Below the pieces are notes generated by a model. It was given only the letters and a program-made list of their open reading frames with translations, did no database searches and was not told the DNA's origin. A stretch of 64,000 bases of DNA from Rachycentron canadum (lineage: Eukaryota > Chordata > Actinopteri > Carangiformes > Rachycentridae): NCBI GenBank assembly GCA_038496675.1, contig CM076656.1, positions 16,326,134 through 16,390,133 on the forward strand. Reading direction: 5' to 3'. This document shows, piece after piece, positions 10,229-23,070 of this stretch (position 1 is its first letter; every line of letters begins with the position of its first letter). The translations under genes were made by a program, and so were the position numbers.

Positions 10229-13200
10229 TGACTCACAGAGTATGATTTACAATGTGCTTCCCTTTCATTGGCCTATCCGAGTTTACCTCATGTTGGTTGT
10301 CTCAATTGAAATATGACAGATTACTTACAATAACAATACGCACAATACGCAATGGTGAAACTGTATCTGGCATGAATGTTATTAACATTTGGATTTTTCT
10401 AAACCTTGTCACAGTCTTAATCATAGCCACTTCCAGCCAAATGAGATCATACTTGCACCCTAAAGGGAACTGGACAGCTCTCCTTTCATGCTGCATGGGG
10501 TTTAGGGTGGTGGGTCAGACTCCAGCAGACAGTCAGACACTCACTTTATGCGTGCAGTGGTTAGACCCCCTCTCCTGTGCATGTAGTGGCTGAGTCTTCT
10601 ATCTAACAGGCTTCTGAAGGTCCCATGTGAGAGGCAGCAGGGAATCAAATCCAGGCTGGGGCAGTTTTTCTCGCCTGTCTCCTCAGAGATGTCCCCCTGC
10701 TCTGGATTAGGCAGGAATTGGTCATGAGGATGGAGGGTGAAGGAGCTGAGGAATAATTGTTTCGAAGTGCTGAGGCCTGGGTACTGACTCATTTTCCTGT
10801 GTAAAGTACCTCCCTTGTTTTTCTGCCTTTCTCTCTCCGGTCTCTGAGCCCTGCGCTAGGCCATACAGCAGCATCTGGTTCAACTTTAGGGAGATGTTTA
10901 TATTCCTGTCCAAGTACCCTTTTATTACACTGGGAATGGAATTAGATGTTTTGTTAGTTCGAACAAGGCAAATAACAATACAAGTGAAGGAGTTTTTGCT
11001 GTGCTCATACATATAACAGCAATATATAGATATATATAACCAATAGATGATCCCAAGATATTTGATGAGAAACGTTGACGCCAGCACTACCACACAAACG
11101 CATTGGTCAGATTTGGTCATCAGACATGCAGACATGAGCTCAGTGTGGTCTACTGGACTTGTCTGGGCAGCGGAAGCCTTCTGTCCAATTGAAGCCCTCA
11201 TAGCACAAAACAGTTTTGCTTTTCTTATTTGGGATTAATAAAAAGAAAATGTCAAAACCTTAATAGACACCTTATTACATAAGAGGTATGTTCAGCCAAT
11301 TTTTCCCATACCTTTACGAGAATGAACTATCTGTAAATTCTTCTGTGATCCACACAGTAAACCCACCAAACCTCTCACCGTAGCTGAAAGAGTGGCAACC
11401 CCACAGGAATCTGCAGCCAACACCCACTAAAAAATAAGCATTTGCCACACTTTTGAGTACATATGTTGAAATGGTCTTCCAGTAAAATACACAAGTGGAA
11501 AGTAAGATGTGGCAGCGGTTTTGGTACATGTATCCCCGGACAAACCGTCCCAATAGATACATGTTGTTCAAGAATAATAAAATCCCATTTGCTCTTGTCA
11601 TTATGACTGTGTAATACCTTCACCAGAAACAACCTGTATATCATTACCACACAGCCCTCTGACTGATGTCCGATATGATGTGCCTCTGTCACACCAGGGA
11701 TGATAAAGACATGACCACAGAGTAAACCTATGAGCCATTTCAGAGCTATTCTAATTACACTCAGCGCAAGACCTCAGGAATTCTCTTCCCACTTTGCTTC
11801 ATCTTCCATCCTTTCTTCTATATGTTCTGGTTTGTGGTGTGACCAGTAAAACTCACTTTCACCAGAATGGGACTCTATGTATCTGTACATTTGAGTGTTT
11901 GGGTGGGAGTGTGGATGCAGCTCTCCTGCCATAGAGCTCACCTGTAATAATCATGGGATCAGTCACACACATTACATCACAACCCCCCGGCTGTGTTGTT
12001 TATACCCTTACAAACACATGGGCCCATAATGTGACGCCCACACTGACATTTAAAGGATGCATAATCAGGCTCTGGTATGTCAGGCCACTCAACGACGTCC
12101 ACATGGTATAATTTCCGCCAACTTGCCATACTACTTCCAGTAAGTTAATAGCCAACATTTAGATCTGAAATGATGCTCTGATGAAGCCAGGCGCTGTGGA
12201 CTGTTTTCAGAGACCACCCACTCTCTGGATCGCGCCACTGAATTGTAAACAGCTCTATCCCACAGCTGAAAGTAATAGATATCAGATCCATCACTCCATC
12301 AGAATATATTTGCCTCAGACATTATATCCCAGACTTGCTTTGTTACATGGCAGGTCTTTTAATTTTCCACATGTGCACGACATTTTACTTCTGACAATTG
12401 ATCGTTGTAATGACACAAGAGCCCACACTTCAGTCTTGTTTGTACTGTTAGAGATGATTTTTTGTGGATTTCTTGGAAATGCTTTTTTACATTTTATAAT
12501 CTCTTATCTGAGGAGAATGCACTGCATGTTTTATTGAGAAATAACACAATTTAAATCAGCTGTTGTTATACATTAATGTTTTTTTGTGAGTTTTGTGGAG
12601 GTTTAATTTGTCACCATAGTTCTGTTATTACAATGCTACTTTGAAACAAAAAACATCAGTTTATGCTTTCAAGGCCTCAGGGTTGGATGTCAGACAAAGG
12701 TAGAAATGTCAGTCATCTGTAGCTGGTAACAACACAAACAACTCATTTACTCATAGAGGTTTTGCAGTAGGAATTTGGAACAACTAAACTTACTCCATTG
12801 CTACTTTGAACAACAACTTAAAATCCATAATGGTTTACTGCACCAGTGTGTGTCAGTGGTCTGTTTAGGATCAGACCATCACCAGCAAATTAGTTAGGAA
12901 GTTGTGCAAATGCTAATTGTCTCAAATTATTCTTGGTGAATTGTTTCACTTCCTCATTGTGACCTCTGGGACAGCTACTCTGCTAGCGCTGTGTGTGGTC
13001 TGGCCCACATGTTCCAAGTCCAACAGGAGTAAAATGTACTGGGAATACAACTCTACTGTAAGGCTTAGTAAAATGTTTTCAAGAAATTTAAAAGATATCA
13101 ATCATAATCTGTGATGAATTAATTCGTCATTCATTCAATTGTTATGGTATTCAGTTAACATTTAGATAAAGTCTGAGACTCCTTGAGGATTTTTCAAGTG

Positions 13201-13500
13201 TTTGGGAACATGTGTGTTGGAGTCAAGAATAATATGAGATCATTGCCTCCTGGACTTGGCACTGACAGTGTCATTGAATTTACTGTGGTTTGAGCTCATG
13301 TTGAAATATCAAGCCACAAAACTGAAAAAGTCAATGAAGTGTGATAATTGTGCTACACTTAGTCCCTAAACTTGACTCAAATTGAGTCCAATTGTGTATT
13401 TTGAGGCTTGGAACTTTACCAGGCAATGACCATAACTTCACAGCAGCTCTTCAGGTGGTTCTTTCATAGAAACAAGAGAGAAATACCATTTTTAATAAGC

Positions 13501-13565
13501 TTTGGCCAAAATACTTGCTTGTTTATCATGGAAAGTTGCTTAGTTATCATGGAAAGTTGGTTAAG
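13501..13565. repeat. Short tandem duplication
   Basis: The stretch TTATCATGGAAAGTTG occurs twice (near 13523 and 13546), about 23 bases apart. Confidence 0.8.
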
Positions 13566-14579
13566 CATTTAATTTGCTGTCATGCATGAAGGTATGCCTT
13601 GAAAATTCAGCAAAGATGAGAGTGGGGAAAGTTTTCTTGTTTCAGATTTCATTCAGGTTTGCCTACAGCTACAATAGCCACTAGGACACACTTAATTAAA
13701 TCATCTGTTAGGAGATCCTCTGCTTGTTGAAGTAGGACAGCGTACCACAAATAAACTCAAGAGGTCCATATGGTATCTATTCCCCAGACTACAGAGCTGC
13801 ACATCTTGTAAACAGACTGATGGTCAGTTTTAGATTAGGGGAGTAACTGTAGTCATGCACAGTGTTAGAAGCGTGGGGACTCTGGATGCTATAAGACATG
13901 CGGGACAACTGCACAAGAAAATACATAGACAACTAGACACTTACTGTCACACAAACTGTACTGTACATGCACAAATTCTTCTAACAACACACCCTGGAAA
14001 CCCACACAGACATGTCTAAATCCACACTCTCATACACACAAGCAGACAACCATTAGCATTAGCACATACACAAATATAATGTATGCCAAAAACAATAGCC
14101 TGGATACTCCAGTTGGGAATATTATACACTGTCTTCTCTCTCTCACACTCTCAAATACTCACTTTGTAGTTGTCTCCTTTTGTCCTTATTTCACACTCAG
14201 CCACCTCCTGGGGAATTTCTTGTTGAAACGCTATAGGTTTTGTTCTTTTTATTGCGAGTTCTTCCTGTCCCCTGTGTAGGTTTGTGGGTGGTGTCACTAT
14301 GTAGGATCTGCTGAACAGAGCAGAAACATTATGTCTTTTGTATTTTGTGTCTTTTTGTATATTTCTGTTTTGTGTATTTTTTCTAAATAATGTATTGTAT
14401 CATTTTGTTTTGCGACTGAAGGTAAATTATACTTTATTTTTATTGTATTCAGGTGAACATCTAAAAATTAAACCCTAACCCTATCTAACAAGTGAGTATC
14501 ACTAAACAAAGCTAAAAGTCAGTAGCCATGCTTGTAAGGTCAGGAAACTATGCTATGCTAAGGTTAGATGATAGCAGTC

Positions 14580-14972
14580 TTACAGTGACAATGCTCACCG
14601 TGTTCACCATTATCGTGTTATGTGATGGACATATCATAAAACTTGTTTGATCATAGTAGTAAAAGTAAATCATCATAATAATCAAAGTATTAAAGTATTA
14701 AATTAAATAAAATTAAATTAAAATCCTGACCCCATGATGGTGATGGATGAAAAATGAAGGGTCATCAAGTATTTTTTACTTGGCAATCCACCCAATCCAT
14801 CCAACATTTTACACAAAACTTTAACCCCATGGTGGCCATAGAGGAAATGCTAGGGTTAACCTAAGTCAGCGAGTTTTGTCCAGTGGGGACTATGGATGTC
14901 TGTCCCAAATTTTTTACCAGTCCAATCAGTAATGGTCAAGATATTTCAGCCTTCACCAAAGCAGTGGAACTT
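14580..14972 (+). repeat. Degraded teleost interspersed repeat (copy 1)
   Basis: Pieces in this order match, from memory, a moderately repeated element common in percomorph introns: a GTTCACCATTATC block, CAAAGTATTAAATT, CCATGATGGTGATGGATGAAAA, GGCAATCCACCCAATCC, CCATGGTGGCCATAGAGGAAA, GGGGACTATGGATGTCTGT, and CAAGATATTTCAGCCTTCACC. It is non-coding. I do not know its formal family name. A second copy in the same orientation is at 52995-53205. Confidence 0.6.
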
Positions 14973-17951
14973 GCTATTTCTAAAGGAACATGGCATGGTT
15001 AAAAGAATATTTTGGGCTAAAATCCCCATGTAACTGAAATAAAGATGGAGAGACACTAACAGTGAAAAGCACAAAAAATTGCACTGTCTGTCATTGAAAC
15101 ATATAACCACAATTTAATGAAACAATGGGTCAATAAAAAACAGATACAATCAAACAGAACTGCTGAAACATCTGCAGTGAGTGACCACAAACACTTGACT
15201 ACAACAAAGACAGCTTAAACTAGGCAGCTAATTGTGCACATATGTTACTCCAGCAACATCTATATTTTGTTAGCTGCTTAGTGATGTAATCCCAAACACT
15301 TATGTACTAATGCAGTGCAGAGGGATTTTGAGCTGGAACACAAGCAGAGCAGAAAAACACTGTGCAAAACACAAGGGATACCTGCTGTGATACAGATAGG
15401 AGTATATACATGTGTTTGGTTTATTTTTTTAAAGACAGCTTTGTCCATCACTGATGTTGATCTTCACTGCCTTCTTGCTGTCTGTCTGGGGATCTTACGG
15501 TGTGTGCATGTGTGTGTCTGATGCACAGGTCTTGTGACACATGGTGTCAGACAGAGTGTGTCTGGAAGAGACAGAGTCTTCGATGGGTGGGACTGAAAAC
15601 AAGTGACGCATGACTAAGAGGCCCAGGAAGTTCCAGCAGGCGGCTTTTATTGCTGAGTGTGTGTCTATGTGTGTGTTTATGTGTGTATGTGAGTGTGATT
15701 CGGGGGCCCAGAGGGACTGTGTGGGGCAATCCCGGCTGGAGTGTCTGGAAAAACTCTATGGTGTGACAAAAGCCACAGTGTCCCTTGCAGCATATCTGTC
15801 TGCTGCCTTGGCTGCAAAACTTTATTGCCTCTTAGAGCGTAATAGAAATAAAGCTGTAAAAAGCAGGCTGAGAAAACAACAATTATTCCATTGTATAAGT
15901 GTACATGGATGTATATGTGCATCTGCATACATATGCAGTTTAAAAGCTGCTTAATTACAGTGGCAGGAAGAAATGCATTCAGTTACTTCCACCACATGCT
16001 GGTTTTTTTATGCATCACAGCAGCAAAACATCTAATATATTTATATTTCCTCGCAGTGCAGTGCGGTTCACTTGCAGAAAATGCTTTTTTTTTTTGTCAA
16101 CATAGCCTAAAGCCAGATCAGTAGTGACCTAAAACTACATGAGGTGGAAGGTCACTCAGTCTGGGCAGAGTTGTTTTCTGCTGCCCACATGACCTGTCTC
16201 TGACCCACAGTCACTCACTCCCCAGATTGCATTGCTACAATGAGCATTCGACTGCTATGGCGGTGACGCACTGGGCACAGAGAAACAATAGCTTACCTCA
16301 GCCAGGCAGACATAGCAAACCTCAGTGCTATCAGACCCTCTCTAATCTCAGCCCATGGGACAGCTGTGTCTTTCCTGCTCCCACATGGCTACATCAGACA
16401 CAACACTGGCCTAGACAGGACATTAGGACCTAACTAGGTTACATTGTGAGCTTTGCTGCATAGAAACATTCCTTAATGTAACTAATAATGTACTGTGGGT
16501 TGGGCTCTGAAAATTGTGCAGTTGTTTTACTGCACATGTAACTTAAAAGATATAGATTATGATTATGATATAGAGCGATGTGTTGGCTGTATGGCTCATA
16601 CTGGATACAGTGTAGATGTATGGTTATATCCATATGTTTTTCATTCAAAACAGTACAGCAATGAAACAGTAATGGAGCTGGTTGCATTCAGGGTCACTCT
16701 CCTCAAAAGCATGAAACTGGACATTCGTGCATAAAAATCAGGCCAGATGCCTTGAGAGATGTGATTGGCTGTAGGGCAGTCGGATGGGAACTCCTACTTA
16801 CTCTCCACATGTTGTGCCAAGCACTACAGATAGTCCAGACTTATGTGATATGTTTATAGCCATCAATCTGTAGTTGTGGTAATCACATTAAGAGTACCTG
16901 TTAAGGAAATTTATAACTTAGAAAATAAAAACAGACCTGAAAACAAAACACAATCAATCATTATTCCCACCAGATCTTATGTAACTAAGTGATCTCTGAG
17001 ACCTTTGCTGCTATCTTAGTGCTGCCAGATAGCCGCCAGTGATACCTTGGTTTTGTTCACATAAATGTCTTTGCCATGTGAGGGGCCACTTATTTACTGT
17101 TTTATGTCTCAGATTTGACACATGATTAAATGCTTCCAACAACTTTTGTCAAATAATCAAGAACAAAATAGAAATCCACCTTTGACAAGATGTGATGCTT
17201 AAAAACAGATGCTACATGACCCCGAAACACTTAAAGTATGTCTGTTGAACTCAAGAGGTGGTTGACGGGAATCCAATGGAAAAGTAACGTGTCAAAATAA
17301 ATCTAGTGCAATGCCAGATTGCAAAAACACATCTCTGGTATTCATGTGAACAGAGAATGAAGGGTGAGTGGGGGGAGGCTGAACCTGCAAGGATAAGACA
17401 TGAGTTCAGTGGAGACACAGTGTGGTGATACATGAAACAGATTTGTTGGGGGTATTGACTTTATCCAGGTCTTGAGCTTTTCATTTCTTTAAGGCTTTTG
17501 CATTGGCATGCAACTATGAATTGGAGACACCAAAACCTGACCAAATTCCATCATAAAGTCCATGGGAAACCTACCAAGAGTGTATTGTTTCTCCAGCCAG
17601 TAGCTACAATGTAAATTACAGTGGCTCTCTTCAACACTTGATACACAAAAGCACCACCATGTGGCAATATTTTATAAGGCACATCATTCTTAGTGGTTGA
17701 CAAATGATGAGTTATGAAGTTAAAAATTTTAATTCTTTAAATTGAAATAGTGCGTTTTTTTGTTTGTTTTTAATTTATAACATTTGTAAAACAATGAATT
17801 CATTAAACTCTTTCTTAATAAGTTATTTTCAAGAATTGTACAACCTATATATCATTTAGATATTTGTCAGTTTTTACTTTTTCTAGTAAGGCGGGCGTGA
17901 CTTTTACTCATATAAAACATGTAAATATAATATTATCCATGATGCAATGCA

Positions 17952-18057
17952 GCCATTTAAATCACGTGGTCGCCGTATTTTCCAGGAGGTGAACATTGTC
18001 CTTTACGGTGCGCCGTAGTCCTTCCCCCTCTCTACCAGTTTAGTGGCTAAAGATGGC
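17952..18057 (+). promoter_or_regulatory. Putative RNF126 promoter with E-box and YY1-type motif at the start codon
   Basis: The region just before RNF126 holds GCCATTT (17952-17958), a CACGTG E-box (17963-17968) and several CpG sites. The sequence AAGATGGC at 18050-18057 fits the YY1 consensus and overlaps the ATG, an arrangement common in housekeeping genes. No TATA box was seen. Confidence 0.45.
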
Positions 18058-18127
18058 TGAAGCTCCTCCATGGCCCAGTCGGTTCTTCTGTCACAGATGC
18101 TCCGCAGAGATTAGTCCTCGGCTTCCC
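18053..18127 (+). CDS. RNF126: RNF126 exon 1
   Basis: The exon encodes MAEAPPWPSRFFCHRCSAEI and SPRLP, the first half of the zinc finger (C13, C16). It is 25 codons, phase 0, with donor GTAAGT. Confidence 0.93.
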
Positions 18128-18969
18128 GTAAGTATAGCGCACAGAAAGTAAAGGCAGAGACGTTTGGACGAATTGAGAACAAAGTAACGTTGTTGTTACT
18201 TAGGCAGAATCCGTTGTAGCATCACCATCAACTGTTAGTGAGCTAACAGCATTAGCTGACTACTGCGAGCTCCCGTTTATCTCGCTAATGCTACTCAGTG
18301 TTAGCGTGTTATCTAACTAGTGGATCGGTCTATATGTAAACACAACTGAAAAGCCTTTCAGTTGTGTGACACTTTTCTTGTGTAATTTGTAACACATTTG
18401 AACGGAATCCTGGTTTCTGTGGGTTTACGGGGCTTATTAGTATAACCGTTAGCTTTATTCACTAGCAGTAACATTAATTGTAACACTGAGGTCGCGTCCA
18501 ATGTTAATTGACCAGTTTCCGCTGTTTATTTTATTAATGGCTCGCTGTTAACACCAGACTTCCTCAAGGTTTTGTGTAGTAGACTGTGTGCACTACATTT
18601 CACTAATGTGAACGATCCCACGGTAACAATGCCACTGCGTCCTTTTATTTTTTTTTGCCATTCAGTAAGGTACACAAGTGGCCTGACTGTCACAGGCTAG
18701 AATGATCTGTCATATTAGTTTACAATGTGAAAGATCAGCCATAGTTTTCTGTACGGTGCTGGTAATGACCTGTGGTCGTGTTACACCTCACACAACAGTT
18801 CAACTACAGTTACTATTGACTGGCCATTGTGTCAAACTTTTTTTTGTTAATTTGGCTATAAAATATAACTCAGTGGCTGTTTCCTATTGGATAGGGGTAT
18901 TAGAAAATTTAAATAAACCTATATAATTATGTATAAGGATTAAAAATTATGTGACAATGGTCACCCGAT

Positions 18970-19030
<61 letters not shown>

Positions 19031-21893
19031 TCTCCAAGGAGTAAGTTGTATGCTGGACTGAAGGTCTGTATATCTCATAGTTTGGAGGAAGAGGCTGTTG
19101 AACATTTTGGCAGGTTGGGCTAATGATAGCAGAGACATAGGAAGAGTCCTTTAGGATGCTTGAAGCTTTTTTTTTTTTTTTTGTCACTACAGATGTCCTG
19201 AAAGGATGAAAGACAGACCTCTCCGCTGACCTCAGTGTTTGCTAAGGGGAATTAAAAGCATACAGACTACAGTACTCATACCAGATAGTGACACAGCTGG
19301 TCAGGACACTTTCAACAGGTCCAATAGAAGGTGGCTAGATTGGGGGAAGTGGCTAGATTGTGGCTAGATTTTCTGGCAGTGCATCACCTCCAAAGCGATC
19401 TTGTCCATAAGGATTATGGTTAAGAAGAAAAAAAAAACATACATACATACATCTTGTGTCTTTATCCCACTGTCCAGCAAAGCTACTAATTGTTTCTGTG
19501 TTTTGTTGTTTGTTTATAGGAGTATACATGTCCAAGATGTGAGTCAGGGTTCATTGAGGAGCTGCTGGAGGAGAGAAGGTGTGTATTGGCCACAGTTCAC
19601 AGCTTATACTCCATGTTGAGAATCAATAAAAACGACCACCATTTATCATAGATGAAGAAGTTCCTCAAATATTTTTTTTTAATCTGGGTTTTATCTTTAC
19701 ATGTTTTGCCACCACCCCTAACAGTTAAATCACTCACTAGCCACATTTAGGATAGAGGCACTTTGTAAAACTCTATACCAGCACCAGTAATACCAAAGTT
19801 GTAGACCCTGTCTTCCCTGCAATACATTCAATAAAAGTGATGATTAGATTACTACCTGTACGACTCGACAACAATGGCAGTTAGACTTAAAGATTAACAT
19901 TTCTATCCCTTAACCTCTTTTCAGCTATTGCCATGGTATTATATGTTGTTACACCTCAAATTGCCATATTTTACATGTGAAATCTAAAGGTGGATAGGCA
20001 AGGATACGGAGCAGAAATAGGATGCAGCAATGCATGTTAACCGTGCTGGTTCGGGATAATGTGAACTATGACACATGGAGGAAAATAAAATTTCCCTTAA
20101 CATGAATAAATCTCCACATAATCTGTTCCCTGTTTAGTGCTGACAATGGCTCCATGTCTACTATCACCAGCGGGCCCCAGAACCAGCAGCCATTTGAGGT
20201 TTTTAACTATTTTACTAGTCTCTCTATCACTTAACTCTCTCTCTCTGTGTTCTCCCACACTGTTGCATAATCAGTCAGCATTTCCTGAAATAGTTACGTT
20301 GATGTTTTTTTCTGATCTGGTACTGAGCATGATGGAAGTCATCTTAGTGTTACCATTTCTATTTTGTCAACTAAAGTCTAGTTCTGTTACAGTATTAATC
20401 TAATAGGTAATTTGCCTGTTTTTAAATTGCCCATTTAAGCATGCCATTCTTAGCTTAATGTAGTTTGATGTAAATGCTATGAGAAGATATTTATAATAAG
20501 TTCCTTACTTGATAATATCTTATTGAATAGTGAAATGTTGAGCAGGCATTTTTATGATTTATCTGTCTGGGAGAAATTTGACCAACAAAACTTTTAAACA
20601 ATTCAAATGTACTGTGTTGACCATAATTAGTTGCTGTTTGGTTGAGGATGTACTGTGAAATCATTGAGCTCTACTGATTTCTACCATCAAAATTAAAATA
20701 CCCAGGTTATTCTTTTATTTTTAATCTCTGTGTCTTGTAGAATACAGACCAGCACTTGTTTACGTTCCCTTCGGGCTATGGTCAGTTTGCCCTGGGTGTC
20801 TTTGATGATAGTTTTGACTTCGGGGCTGGACTGGCAACAGAGGACAACCGTGATGCTGAAAATAGGAGGGAAAGGGAAACGGCATCACGGCAACGATATG
20901 GTGCCAGGCAACCACGGAGTCGCCATGGTTCAAGACGACAGGCGGGGAGGCATGAGGGAGTTCCCACTTTAGAAGGGTAAGAAATATACTATGACTTGTG
21001 GGACTGATGTTTAGTTTGTGTCGTTCCTGATGGTTTAACATTTAATAAGATGAAACAAATTTAATTTTTCCTTCACAATATCCATATTCTACTTATGTCT
21101 TCTGTTTTGTAGAATCATCCAGCAGCTAGTGAATGGAATAATTGCACCTACTGCAATGCCAAATATTGGTGTTGGACCCTGGTGAGTTTCTGAAACAGAG
21201 CTGTAATGAACCAGAAAGCAAATATTAAAAAAACAAATGCCTGTGTATATGCATAGATACTTGTTTTTAGTTGTAGTTAGTTTAATGTTGCATATTTTTA
21301 TTTTTATTTTTTTCCCTCCTCTTTTAAAGGGGCGTCCTTCATTCAAATCCCATGGATTACGCCTGGGGTGCTAATGGACTAGATGCAATTATAACACAGG
21401 TACTTGTACGACATTAAACCAGTTTCTGAACTTATTGGGGAAAAAAAAATTCATAGATATTTTGTATAAATGGTACATGTAATAGAACATGTATAACGGT
21501 TTTTCTTTTTTTTTTCTTTCTTTGTCTTTAGTTGTTAAACCAGTTTGAGAACACGGGACCTCCTCCTGCTGATAGAGATAAAATTAAAAGTCTTCCTACA
21601 GTACAAATTACAGATGAGCATGTTGGTAAGTTAGGATAAATAGTATTCTATTGATGATTTTTATATATATATATACAGGGTTGAAAAGGATTTGGAAATT
21701 TTATTTTTTTTTATTTTTCTTACTTCTACTTACCAGTAGAAGTACCATTTGCTTACAAGTAGGCTTCATCAACATCGCATGTATTTAATAACTAACCACA
21801 TGATGGTGTAAATCAGTCTTAAAATCATCCTCTGGAAACCAGCTCCATAAATGTCCCATTTGTATGTGCTTTTAGAATTACCCTAGTTACCCT

Positions 21894-21933
<40 letters not shown>

Positions 21934-23070
21934 GCTGGCTGTGCAACTGCCTTTTAGGCAAGGCAGAATAGTAGTAAAGAAGCAAACAGTTTTGTGAAAA
22001 TAAAACAAGAGTGTTTTTAATTGTTGTTCCAGTAATCCAGCTATCCAACATTAAGATGTCACTGGCTAAATCTAGGCATGGAGAATTAAAACACCCTAAC
22101 TAGTTCTGCTATAAAAAAAAAAGGTAGCTGATCTATCTTTAAGCAACAGCAAATGCCAGCTTCATATTGTTCTCTTTACAGTTTGCTCTGGTTAAGCTCA
22201 TTTTAAATCACTTATTTGAACCCACTTATGTTAATTTCAAAGTGCAGATGGAAAGTGGATAAAGGCATTTTGCTTGTTCTATGATACTCAAGGAAGTTTT
22301 TCCAAAGGTCAGATGATTTTCAAGATTTTTCTTTTAATTTCAGCTTTTCTGCAGTGACTGTTCTCAACCTCTGTGTGGTACCACAGGGGCATGTTGCAGC
22401 TGTTGACCATGTGGACTCGCTGCTTTCACTGTGGAAAAATACCTTTAACATTGACTCTAAATCATACATTCAACTGTAATAATAACAACCATCATGATTC
22501 CTTAGTGCGTTCTAAATTTTGTCGACCAGGATGTTTTCTATTAAAAGAATTACCGGCTAAATTCCATTGATGTCCCACAAAGTAATGTAGCTATTTTAAC
22601 TGTTCACTTGACAGCTCGTATCAAAAATGTTTCATTTATATGAATTTGTCATTTCAGCTTCAGGGCTGGAATGTCCAGTGTGTAAAGAAGATTACAGTGT
22701 TGGTGAAAATGTGAGGCAGCTTCCATGCAATCACATGTTTCACAATGATTGCATAGTACCCTGGCTGGAACAGGTATTAGTCATTTCCTATTTCATGCTC
22801 TTTTCACTTAAATATTCATTAGTTTCTAGCTCAAATCATGGTGCAATGGGGAAACATCAGCTAGATACTAAAACAGACTAATTTTCTCTTTGTTTCCAGC
22901 ACGATACTTGTCCAGTGTGCAGGAAAAGCTTAAGTGGACAGAACACAGCAACGAACCCTCCAGAACTATCAGGGATGAACTTTACCTCTTCCTCTTCCTC
23001 CTCTTCATCCTCCTCTACCCCTCAATCCTCAACTTCAACCAGCAATGAAAACTCCACTGATAACTCTTAG
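18053..23070 (+). CDS. RNF126: E3 ubiquitin ligase RNF126, complete gene (9 exons, 316 aa)
   Basis: RNF126 is a cytosolic/nuclear RING-H2 ubiquitin ligase that, in mammals, works with BAG6 to ubiquitinate mislocalised hydrophobic proteins. Exons are 18053-18127, 19520-19578, 20138-20198, 20741-20976, 21113-21181, 21330-21399, 21532-21625, 22658-22773 and 22900-23070; all phases agree and they total 951 nt. An N-terminal C2C2 zinc finger uses C13, C16, C29 and C32. The middle carries RYGARQPR, GRHEGVPTLEGIIQQLVNG and the near-invariant block LHSNPMDYAWGANGLDAI. The RING-H2 residues are C227, C230, C245, H247, H250, C253, C264 and C267. The tail is Ser-rich (ten consecutive Ser). Length is close to human RNF126 (311 aa). 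The paralogue RNF115 is less likely, given the GLECPVCKEDY..LPCNHMFHNDCIVPWLEQ match and the BSG/FSTL3 neighbours. Confidence 0.95.
18128..19519 (+). other. RNF126 intron 1
   Basis: This 1.4-kb intron contains a long (GT)n microsatellite and a T-run near 19168-19182. No coding content was seen. Confidence 0.85.
18972..19029. repeat. (GT)n microsatellite, 29 units
   Basis: A pure alternating GT tract of about 58 bases lies in RNF126 intron 1. Such tracts are prone to Z-DNA and length polymorphism. Confidence 0.97.
19520..19578 (+). CDS. RNF126: RNF126 exon 2
   Basis: The acceptor is TTTATAG. The exon encodes EYTCPRCESGFIEELLEER and completes the zinc finger with C29 and C32. The donor is GTGTGT and the exon leaves two bases of a split codon. 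Confidence 0.92.
20138..20198 (+). CDS. RNF126: RNF126 exon 3
   Basis: The exon is 61 nt and encodes ADNGSMSTITSGPQNQQPFE. The inferred donor, GAG followed by GTTTTT, is weak, but it gives the phase needed to join NTDQHLFTFP in the next exon. Confidence 0.83.
20741..20976 (+). CDS. RNF126: RNF126 exon 4
   Basis: The exon is 236 nt and encodes NTDQHLFTFPSGYGQFALG through GRHEGVPTLEG. The acceptor is CTTGTAG and the donor GTAAGA. Confidence 0.94.
21113..21181 (+). CDS. RNF126: RNF126 exon 5
   Basis: The exon encodes IIQQLVNGIIAPTAMPNIG and VGPW. The acceptor is TTTGTAG and the donor GTGAGT. Confidence 0.92.
21330..21399 (+). CDS. RNF126: RNF126 exon 6
   Basis: The exon encodes the conserved core GVLHSNPMDYAWGANGLDAI plus ITQ. 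The donor is GTACTT. Confidence 0.93.
21532..21625 (+). CDS. RNF126: RNF126 exon 7
   Basis: The exon encodes LLNQFENTGPPPADRDKIK followed by SLPTVQITDEHV. The acceptor is GTCTTTAG and the donor GTAAGT. Confidence 0.92.
21626..22657 (+). other. RNF126 intron 7
   Basis: This 1.0-kb intron separates the spacer region from the RING exon. It contains a T-run of 34 at 21896-21929 and no recognisable coding block. Confidence 0.85.
21896..21929. repeat. Poly-T run (34 bases)
   Basis: An uninterrupted T tract lies in RNF126 intron 7. Confidence 0.95.
22658..22773 (+). CDS. RNF126: RNF126 exon 8: first part of RING-H2
   Basis: The exon encodes ASGLECPVCKEDYSVGENV through CIVPWLEQ and supplies six of the eight zinc ligands. 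The acceptor is ATTTCAG and the donor GTATTA. Confidence 0.94.
22900..23070 (+). CDS. RNF126: RNF126 exon 9: end of RING-H2, Ser-rich tail, stop
   Basis: The exon encodes HDTCPVCRKSLSGQNTATNP, then a poly-Ser stretch and SNENSTDNS. The stop TAG is at 23068-23070. Confidence 0.94.
   Translation, partial: HDTCPVCRKSLSGQNTATNPPELSGMNFTSSSSSSSSSSTPQSSTSTSNENSTDNS

Larger units (their letters stand above)
10229..17940. other. FSTL3-RNF126 intergenic spacer, no gene recognised
   Basis: No exon-like coding block was found on either strand. Open frames such as 10722-11201 (minus) and 12181-12537 (plus) have random-looking translations and no splice-linked partners. An old interspersed repeat lies at about 14580-14972. 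FGF22 and POLRMT, which lie in this neighbourhood in human, were looked for and not seen. Confidence 0.65.

Noticed and set aside
10722..11201. 159-codon open frame on the minus strand
   Set aside because: The translation is low-similarity and contains many Cys/Ile/Tyr typical of AT-rich non-coding DNA. It has no family motif or splice partners.
12181..12537. 118-codon plus-strand open frame in the FSTL3-RNF126 spacer
   Set aside because: There is no recognisable domain, promoter or splice-linked exon, and the composition resembles random intergenic sequence.
14471..14490. Telomere-like CCCTAACCCT
   Set aside because: Fewer than two units; too short to indicate an interstitial telomere.
18927..19187. 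Minus-strand frame of repeated Thr-His
   Set aside because: It is the translation of the (GT)n microsatellite.
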